Origin: Salpingoeca rosetta
Taxonomy: Eukaryota; Opisthokonta; Choanoflagellata; Craspedida; Salpingoecidae
Direction of reading: 5' to 3'
Assembly (NCBI RefSeq): GCF_000188695.1
Contig: NW_004754910.1
Location: 811,833-824,332, forward strand
DNA: 12,500 nucleotides
Shown: piece after piece, positions 9,001-12,500 of the stretch
Position numbering within the stretch: position 1 is the first letter of the stretch
How the letters are laid out: every line of letters begins with the position of its first letter
Translations under genes and position numbers: made by a program
The notes under the pieces: generated by a model
Databases searched by the model: none
Seen by the model: only the letters and a program-made list of their open reading frames with translations
What the model was told of the DNA's origin: nothing

Positions 9001-12000
9001 ATGTCCATGTGATGGTGGTGGTAGTGGAGGTTGACTGTGGCCGTACCGACAGGTGGAACCATGACTGCGATGGAGTGGTTGCCGGCGGTGAGCGCGGGCA
9101 CCATGCACCAAATGTCGTGCTGCGTGTAGTCAACAACGTGACAGTGGCCATATCCGACCGTGACGTGCGGGGCGAGCGTGAGGTTGTCAGCACCCACGTG
9201 CTCGAATGACATCAGGTCCTCGGCAGAGAACTGGAAGCGGTATCCCTGCAGGTGCAGCAGCGTGCCCTCACCGCCCGTCGTGTTGCTGGCCCCGGTGATG
9301 ACAGGGGTGAGCGCGGGGAGAATGCTAAAGTCGCAAGCGCTGGTCGGCTGCGTGGAGCCGGGCGGGGGCACGTCGCACTTTGCAACAAACCCGTTGACCT
9401 GCAGCTCCAGCACACCACCCTCAACAGGGGTGTCGGTGGCATCGAGGGTGCACTGCACGAGCGTGTTGGTGACGTTGAAGACGCGACATGCGGTCACAGC
9501 GGTGCCATTCTCGTCCTTGATGAGGACACCGGCCGACGAGAGCAGCGTGCCAAACCCTTGGCCGTGGATCTCCACAACAGAGCCGCCGTTCATGCCCACG
9601 GCCGAGGGGGAGACGGCGCTCACGCGGTGCGCCACGTCCACGCGCACAGCGGGCTCCGGGCGGGCAAGCACAATGCCGTCTGCGGTGCAGAAGCGCATCT
9701 CGGGCACCTGGTCCACCTGCTGGGTAATGGGGAGGGCGTCGCCACGCACGACGAGGCACGTGAGGTGCGCGCCGTCGTCCGTCACCTGCGCATCCGCACA
9801 CTCGCGGTGGCCGGCGAGGAACACCGTGGCCGCCTTTGTGCCCATGACGGGGCTGCACATGGAGCTGTTGCTGACGAGCTCGCCCGGTGTTGGGAACGCG
9901 CCGTCAAACACGAGGTAAGTCGACACGGCGCTGGGGATCTGCGAGGGATACACGTGCGTGATGGCCGTGGTGGCGTCCCAATCGTACGTGAACGACACGG
10001 CCGGCACCGCGGCACCGTTGACGGTGATGTTGACGTCGACCGTGGTGGTGTTGACCAGGGCGGCCTTGCCCTGCGCCAGGGTGAGGGACCCGTCATCACT
10101 GCTGAGGTGGGGCACGACGCACACGGCGTGGTCGTGCGCAGAGGCGACAACCATGGCAGCAGCGCCGCCAAACAGCACAGCATCGTCGCTCGTGTCGGAG
10201 AAGCCCGTGCCCCTGATGGTGACGAGCCTGCCACCGGCAACGCCGGACGAGGTGGGGGTGATGCTGTCGATACGGAAGCCGTAGTTGATGGTGGTGTTGG
10301 CGTCGTCGCGTGCACGACCCTGGCCGTCAACAACAACGTCCATGTGATGTGCGCCCGCAGCGCCGTGGGCGAGCGTGCACTCAATGTACGTGCTGTTGAC
10401 AAACGTGACGTTGCAGGCTGGCCCATCCACGCCCATAAACACGGCAACACCAACCGCAAGCGCGCTGTCAGTGGTGGTGGTGGTGGTGGCGTTTGCAGCA
10501 GCACCATCCTCACTCGTCGTCGTGTTGTTGATGACGTCATTGGCGGTGTTGACAGTGGCAAAGTTGCGGCCCCAAATGGAGACGGTGTCGCCGTTGTATG
10601 CGGTGGGCGGGGCGGCGACAGCGGTGATGACGGGCGTGATGTCATCGTTGTAGGTGAAGGCGCACACGCTGTCCCCCGTGCCAACATCGTCGCAGCCAGC
10701 AGGCACGTCATCCACAAAGACGCGCACGGACGAGTTGACGTTGGTGTAGACGCGCTGAAAGTGCTCGCCGGGAATGGGGTCAAGCATCAGGTCGTGCACG
10801 CCCTCCTGCTCCACAACGACAGACATGGACGCGTTGGTGCCCTCGAGACGCGAGTCATCGACCATGAGCAGGTCCGTGTTGCCGGTCGGGGTGTAGAAGG
10901 TGAAGGAGATACGCCGGCCGTCGTGGATGTTGTGCGTCTGCTGCACACGAAGGTCGGTGAGGGTGGTGTACTGCTCAAGCTGGTCGGCGATGGTGTCGGC
11001 AGATGCGCTCCAGTCGAGCCAGTCAGTCCACAGGTTGTGGTAGCCGACACGGAAGGTGCCGCGAATGGGGTCTGATGCCGCCACGGTCCGCTGCGTGTCG
11101 ATGCTGAACGATGCCGTCTTGCCCGTGAGCTGCGCCGTCGACGTCTCAATCACCTGCGGCAGCGCAAACTCCGTCTCTGTTGGGCAGTTGTAACGGATGC
11201 GGTACGTGCGCACCGTCTCGTTGGTGCTGGGCTCAACCGTGTCCTGCACCCACGCGCCAATGGACGAGCAAGGGCTGGTGTCACTGATGGCGTATGCCAT
11301 GGTGCTTGACGGCGAGTCCCAGTTCACCTGGCGGGAGAGGGTGTTCTGGCCGTAGAGGTAGAACGAGCCGCCCGTGGCGCCGGTGATGGTGATGGTGTGC
11401 TCCTCGCGCGTGACAATCGTTGAGAAGCGAACGCTTTGCCGCTCCCGCACAGACTCGTGCATCTTCTGGTACACGGTGAGGTTGCGCGGGTCTTGGGGGC
11501 GGATGGAGCACGCCACGAAGACAAAGTCGCCTCCGCCGCCGTCACGCTGTTGCACGCGCGTGAAGTAGCGCTGGCCTGCAATGAGGGGCACGGGGTCGGA
11601 AATCTGGCCATCGCGCACGTAAAAGTGTGACGAGTAGGAGCCAATGTGCACGATGCGGCGGGCGTTTGCCGGGTCCTCGTCCGTGCTCAGCTCCAGGCTG
11701 CCCTGGTCGTCGGAGCGCACGTAAAACGTGTAGTTGCCCGTAATCGGCGGCACAAAGTACGCAACAATCTGTGACGTGTGTGTGAGTGTGTATATGTGTG
11801 TGTGTGAGTGTGAGTGAGAAGTGGGGAGGGGGGGGGGTGAGGGCATGGGGGCAATTGGGAGGGAGGAGGCAAAGGAGGGTGAACGTTGTGAGAGGAGGAG
11901 GAAAATGTGGTGCTGTGTGAGGAGGAGGAGGGAAAGGATGCAAGACCTCATTGGAACGAAGTATGGCATGACCGTAAAAGACAAAAAAAAATTAAAAGTC

Positions 12001-12500
12001 TTCATTCACAAATACATGAGCACACATGCATATGCACGCACACAAACAGGCAGACAGACACAGACACAGACACACACATACACCAGCAGCAGCAGCAGCA
12101 GCGCACCTCAGAGGCGTATCGGGGGAACGAGTCAATCTGGACAAGGCCTTGCAGTGCGGCCATCTGTGTCATCTCAAGGTCTGGGGCGCCGAGTTGGGGC
12201 GCCGTAAATGGCCACGGCTGGTTTCCATTCCACGCGCGAAGGTTGAGGCCTGTCGGTGTGTGGTGGGCCTGCGGGTTGGCGGCAAAGGGCTGCAGCTCGC
12301 ACGTGAGTGTCGTGCGCTCGCACGTGGTGATGATGCAGGGGACACCGGCGACCAGCACTTTGTTTGCGTTGCAGTTGTCGTCGTCAAAGCCGGAGCCCGT
12401 GATGGTGATGATGTAACCGCCAAGCAGACCCGAGGAGGAGTGGCTGATGTGCGACACCTGCGGGTGCACTGTCACCGTGTATGGCTTACCGCCGTCTGCA
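42..12500 (-). CDS. Fibrocystin-L (PKHD1L1)-like giant receptor with cytoplasmic SH2 domain, 5'-partial; join(42..11768,12107..12500)
   Basis: At least 4,039 residues lie in the window and the frame is open at the right edge, so the N-terminus is missing; animal fibrocystin and fibrocystin-L are of similar size (roughly 4,000-4,250 residues). The domain order is IPT, PA14, paired beta module, nine IPTs, G8/beta-helix twice, a fibrocystin-type beta region, SEA-like region, Thr stalk, one transmembrane helix and a cytoplasmic tail with SH2. The ectodomain order matches fibrocystin-L rather than CEMIP/TMEM2, which have a single G8/beta-helix unit and no IPT array. The protein should sit in the plasma or ciliary membrane with a huge adhesive or ligand-binding ectodomain and an intracellular signalling tail; the ligand is unknown. 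Many NxS/T sequons and Cys pairs fit an extracellular location. The stop is TGA at 42-44. The two exons join in phase 0. Domain identity is well supported by motifs; orthology to PKHD1L1 as opposed to PKHD1 is not settled. Confidence 0.9.
45..1274 (-). other. Cytoplasmic tail (about 410 residues)
   Basis: The tail has a disordered, charged first part with a basic cluster KVKRIRSRR at 885-911, the SH2 domain at about 432-707, and a second disordered part ending AHNLI. Tyrosines outside the SH2 core lie in EGYTGN (1215-1217), STYIGG (858-860), EYVHM (717-719), EPQYNSED (342-344) and AAYPARE. The stretch NRLSRRISKRVRKRSS is a further basic cluster and a plausible Ser/Thr kinase substrate. No kinase or phosphatase domain is present. 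Confidence 0.8.
432..707 (-). other. SH2 domain with degenerate phosphotyrosine pocket
   Basis: Residues about 3767-3858 follow the SH2 plan. HDWYHPTIGSDAAQRIV is the opening Trp-Tyr/Phe-His and helix A. KPIGTFLVYGR is strand B. CFLCVRV is strand C. IVRHDALEF (with the strand D His) and GYRLHLL are strand D. WFPDLATLVGHYQEQ is helix B, and VPFVLLP the end. SH2 domains normally bind phosphotyrosine through the Arg of FLVR, but here that position is Tyr3794 (TAC, 624-626). The helix A Arg position is Ser or Gly, and the loop after strand B is unusually short. An Arg does occur two residues on (618-620). The fold assignment is strong; phosphotyrosine binding is doubtful. Confidence 0.87.
1278..1346 (-). 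other. Single transmembrane helix and basic stop-transfer
   Basis: Residues about 3554-3576 (AVAVGTGVGAGVLLVVAVVA plus three Val) are uncharged and hydrophobic. They are followed immediately by TRQKRAAKRARS, a strong positive-inside signal, giving an extracellular N-terminus. It contains small-xxx-small Gly spacing (GTGVGAG) that favours helix packing or dimerisation. No other credible membrane segment occurs in the window. Confidence 0.9.
1395..1457 (-). repeat. Poly-Thr stalk before the transmembrane helix
   Basis: Eleven consecutive Thr codons (1425-1457), then ATTTGDTVTTT. The codons mix ACA, ACC and ACG, giving an imperfect plus-strand GGT/TGT/CGT repeat. It is a likely O-glycosylated juxtamembrane spacer. 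The same kind of Thr tract occurs in the IPT array. Confidence 0.8.
1491..1916 (-). other. SEA-like membrane-proximal region with a polybasic cleavage-type site
   Basis: Residues about 3364-3505 show a beta-alpha-beta...beta-alpha pattern: LNLTLSVSVDEFHTNRAALVDNLAVLL, then IPSWRIKVVSVHEV, a charged helix (LESAREEALRKRLAEESS), VDVEIEIL and a second helix (EEQQ-type, LEELNTVVETFAAV). This is the arrangement expected of a ferredoxin-like SEA domain or relative. A loop in the middle holds RRRR at 1713-1724, matching the furin-type R-x-R/K-R consensus. Fibrocystin is known to be processed by proprotein convertases, so cleavage into tethered halves is a reasonable inference. I see no GSVVV-type autoproteolysis site. 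Confidence 0.6.
1917..2900 (-). other. C-terminal part of unit B and fibrocystin-type membrane-proximal beta region
   Basis: A Cys-rich stretch (KTCGQDDLPVCRP, ERLCSMGWERRYG) is followed by strands ending in HDLDGSLSG (about residue 3162), the second copy of the closing motif. Next comes GPIKMERMF with FSLGPFDDGCAKRFFFGQYP, TYRLNTSNTLPNNARIRFHS, VLLRIYVYKDNLALRVVNGG, IEPLQRIPTLADP and NTYYLVLQGS. This Pro/beta-strand region is what ties the protein to fibrocystins rather than to CEMIP/TMEM2. It leads directly into the SEA-like segment. Confidence 0.7.
2901..4496 (-). other. Unit B: second G8 domain and parallel beta-helix
   Basis: The second G8 spans residues about 2504-2640. It has MWCRVPSEQ, EAGDNIVINSRMYVVLDMDP, LQIIGKLEFKDD, IEVWGSLQVGSKGRPF and VIRLHGER, with a longer insertion than unit A between the first Trp and the GD motif. 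It is followed by LQLHGLPPDVAWTRL and AEAGDTTLDM, the same junction as in unit A. The beta-helix (about 2650-3035) has rungs VTLHDNVIHHTQRDGIEL, IRRNLIVGNH, VVLEGNVVSGGEDAGFVV and RIIDNEAHGVLIG. It lacks the EDG-type signature seen in unit A and looks structural. Confidence 0.83.
4494..5315 (-). other. C-terminal part of unit A with DLDGSLTG motif and linker to unit B
   Basis: Residues about 2230-2503 begin with GCASCGSD, then a further set of strands containing FKQIFHDLDGSLTGF (DLDGSL at about 2270). This motif follows the beta-helix in the CEMIP/TMEM2/fibrocystin class. After a Cys pair (GLCDHKD; GIVCNGD) the chain runs through beta-rich sequence (QLWHVALTTSG, GPYVVDVSAIQC) to the second G8 domain. 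Confidence 0.7.
5316..6968 (-). other. Unit A: G8 domain followed by parallel beta-helix
   Basis: The G8 domain spans residues about 1680-1800: WSQVNTWANDEPPVDGDTVV, then VVLLDVSPP, LVQGELVFD, IWVQGGKFEIGTEEDPF and ITLYGD, giving the spaced glycines and the 'P-x-x-GD-x-V-x-I-P' opening typical of G8. It leads to LDLHG, TWTKVE and HAGDDRIHL, a junction shared with CEMIP, TMEM2 and fibrocystins. The beta-helix (about 1820-2230) has rungs such as SIHHSFQRAVTVHATHRS, NNVAYHVKGHNFFVEDG and EANLG, which are strongly like CEMIP/TMEM2. G8/beta-helix units act on or bind glycans in CEMIP and TMEM2; enzymatic activity here is unproven. Confidence 0.85.
7458..7808 (-). other. Discoidin (F5/8C)-like galactose-binding fold segment within the IPT array
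   Basis: Residues about 1400-1516 follow the F5/8-type-C pattern: an Ala-Ser-x-Phe-Asp-Asp-Asp opening with a later SWS, 'ILYDLGE' (YDLG strand), 'LHRIRYFPR', 'GTFHVSLDGVNFTQVATI' (S-x-DG-x-x-F/W-T-x-V-A), then 'IRYVRYNG' and a final 'AELEYIG'. Cys1424 and Cys1506 could be paired. The segment follows an IPT core (GGGTHVTLRGRGF) and precedes a Ser/Ala/Thr-rich linker. Discoidin domains bind glycans or lipids. It could also be a divergent jelly-roll that is normal at this place in the family. Confidence 0.6.
8496..8519 (-). repeat. His-Asp dipeptide repeat in an IPT domain
   Basis: Plus-strand GATCGT-type hexanucleotides encode DSDHDHDH (residues about 1163-1170), followed by a Ser/Thr-rich loop before the Cys-containing close of the IPT domain. 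It is an acidic, His-containing loop that could bind metal, though this is inference. Confidence 0.7.
8820..9020 (-). repeat. Low-complexity insertion (poly-His, Met-Asp repeat, poly-Thr) in an IPT domain
   Basis: Residues 996-1062 contain HHHH, then four Met-Asp pairs encoded by a hexanucleotide repeat (plus-strand TCCATG units, about 8979-9008). Two poly-Thr tracts follow (about 8937-8966 and 8820-8891), separated by a short VNAT-type repeat. The Thr tracts use mixed ACN codons, so the DNA is an imperfect trinucleotide repeat rather than a pure microsatellite. The segment interrupts an IPT domain between NHSIAVMVPPVGTATVNL and its closing HLMFSYP strand. It is likely an O-glycosylated loop, and it is a likely site of length polymorphism. 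Confidence 0.85.
10656..11438 (-). other. Two beta-rich repeats between PA14 and the IPT array
   Basis: Residues about 190-450 contain two related stretches, GGSFYLYGQNTLSRQVNWD... and RGTFRVGYHNLWTDWLDWS... . Each is a short strand with an aromatic, followed by an 'A-x-x-I/L' helix-like segment and a strand ending in a Tyr/Phe-rich core (TYRIRYNC; RISFTFYTP). This G-x-F-x-x-x-Y pattern commonly accompanies IPT/TIG domains in fibrocystin-like proteins. I do not know a settled domain name. Cys243, Cys274, Cys438 and Cys448 could form disulfides. Confidence 0.5.
11769..12106 (-). other. Phase-0 GT-AG intron inside the PA14 domain
   Basis: On the minus strand the donor reads TCTGAG|GTGCGC (GT at 12106-12105) and the acceptor reads GTCACAG|ATTGTT (AG at 11770-11769). 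Joining them keeps the frame and restores a continuous PA14 domain (SFPRYASE followed by IVAYFVPP). The 338-base length is not a multiple of three, and the upstream frame meets a stop at 12002-12004, so retention would truncate the protein. The region before the acceptor is pyrimidine/CA rich and contains CTCAC elements that could serve as branch points. Translation of the intron in either flanking frame gives only low-complexity peptides (Cys/Val/Ser runs or Thr/His/Ser runs). Confidence 0.85.
11771..12101. repeat. Microsatellite cluster filling the intron
   Basis: On the plus strand this contains (CAG)6 at 12084-12101, CA and CAGACA-type repeats at about 12026-12080, an A-run at 11984-11992, purine-rich GGA/GAG tracts at about 11860-11935, a G-run at about 11827-11837, and (TG)n/GTGA repeats at about 11775-11816. 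On the transcript the (CTG)6 lies immediately after the donor and the CA/pyrimidine tract immediately before the acceptor. No gene or RNA structure is evident here. Confidence 0.8.
12107..12500 (-). other. 3' part of the upstream coding exon (IPT/TIG domain and start of PA14)
   Basis: The frame is open to the window edge and encodes about 131 residues. An IPT/TIG domain is visible: the segment VSHISHSSSGLLGG followed by an ITITGSGF strand, then KVLVAGVPC and an alternating Cys pattern. After it comes a linker (GLNLRAWNGNQPW) and the start of PA14, ending at YASE. There is no reason to start translation at the GTG at 12473-12475, since coding sequence of the same domain continues upstream (ADGGKPYT). 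The exon start is outside the window. Confidence 0.82.

Larger units (their letters stand above)
6969..10640 (-). other. Array of nine IPT/TIG domains
   Basis: Immunoglobulin-like IPT/TIG folds start at about residues 456, 577, 680 (divergent), 795, 899, 1080, 1210, 1315 and 1588. Most open with a 'P-x-I/V-x-x-V-x-P' strand, then a Gly pair and 'V-T-I/L-x-G-x-G-F', as in SITPTSSGVAGGRLVTIRG and SVEPKFGSSLGGTLVTLTG. A Cys-containing strand (GVPCEI, NGYPCLV) and a closing 'F-x-Y' strand follow. Such arrays form extended rods in fibrocystins, plexins and Met. The copy at 680 lacks the GG motif, the copy at 899 carries a low-complexity insertion before its last strand, and the copy at 1315 is separated from its final strand by a discoidin-like segment. 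Confidence 0.85.
42..11768 (-). other. Terminal coding exon of the fibrocystin-L-like gene (3,908 codons plus stop)
   Basis: The frame stays open from the acceptor AG at 11769-11770 to the TGA at 42-44 without an interruption. The first codons read IVAYFVPPITGNYTFYVR, the middle of a PA14 domain, so the exon begins inside a domain. An ATG at 12003-12005 is in frame upstream, but everything between it and 11769 translates to low-complexity sequence and belongs to the intron. Recognisable family sequence runs along the whole exon, including its last 1.2 kb, so it is one coding exon rather than several with missed introns. An exon of this length is remarkable, because the animal homologues are split into dozens of small exons. 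Confidence 0.88.
11481..12250 (-). other. PA14 domain, split by the intron
   Basis: The PA14 signature is clear across the splice junction: an aromatic/Pro strand (YFVPPITGNYTFYVRSDDQ) followed by GSLELSTDED, corresponding to the family pattern of pp-sG-YtF with a later Asp-Asp and a short beta strand. The second half (HIGSYSSHFYVRDGQ, then PLIAGQRYFTRVQQRDGGGGDF) gives the usual 'AGqrYyirv-hreggGGd' ending. PA14 is a beta-barrel carbohydrate-binding module in many adhesins and glycosidases, and fibrocystin-L has one after its first IPT domains. The start at 12250 is approximate. Confidence 0.82.

Noticed and set aside
8820..9020. Low-complexity segment as an unspliced intron
   Set aside because: There is no convincing GT donor and AG acceptor pair at its edges, it keeps the frame with no stop, and comparable Thr tracts occur elsewhere in the protein where splicing is not in question.
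12003..12005. ATG as the translation start with a signal-peptide-like sequence
   Set aside because: It lies in the intron. Splicing 12107 to 11768 restores a complete PA14 domain in phase 0, and the upstream exon is clearly coding.
12084..12101. CAG repeat as a coding polyglutamine or polycysteine tract
   Set aside because: It falls just inside the intron, directly after the donor site. Translating it would add a Cys run to PA14 and lead to a stop.
12473..12475. GTG start for the upstream exon
   Set aside because: The frame is open to the window edge and the preceding residues (ADGGKPYT) look like part of the same coding sequence.
1..12500. tRNA, rRNA, transposon, CRISPR or viral genes
   Set aside because: No such motifs, terminal repeats or recognisable proteins were seen on either strand; the window is almost wholly taken up by one gene.

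Overview
This is a GC-rich eukaryotic window carrying one very large gene on the minus strand, running off the right-hand (5') edge and ending with a TGA stop at 42-44. The product is a giant type I membrane protein of the fibrocystin-L / PKHD1L1 class: an IPT/TIG array, PA14, two G8 plus parallel beta-helix units, a membrane-proximal SEA-like region and one transmembrane segment. Its cytoplasmic tail contains an SH2 domain, which I do not know from animal fibrocystins. Huge multidomain receptors, SH2 domains in unusual combinations, few introns, high GC and poly-Thr linkers all point to a choanoflagellate (Salpingoeca/Monosiga-like). This assignment is inference; nothing in the window names the species.

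Layout in transcript order (right to left): 12107-12500 is the end of an upstream exon with one IPT/TIG domain and the first part of PA14. 11769-12106 is a phase-0 GT-AG intron full of microsatellites. 42-11768 is a single 11.7-kb terminal exon (3,908 codons). That exon encodes the rest of PA14, a double beta-rich module, nine IPT/TIG domains (one with a Thr/Met-Asp low-complexity insertion, one followed by a discoidin-like segment), two G8/beta-helix units each closed by a DLDGSL motif, a family-specific beta-rich region, a SEA-like region with an RRRR convertase-type site, a Thr stalk, a transmembrane helix and a tail of about 410 residues with the SH2 domain. 1-41 is the start of the 3' flank, a GT-rich simple repeat on the transcript strand.

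There are no RNA genes, transposons, CRISPR arrays or second protein-coding genes that I can support. The long plus-strand reading frames are antisense shadows. Residue numbers below use a scale on which residue 80 is the first codon of the large exon (11766-11768); residues 1-79 on that scale are intron read-through and are not part of the protein. The true N-terminus, including any signal peptide, lies beyond 12500.
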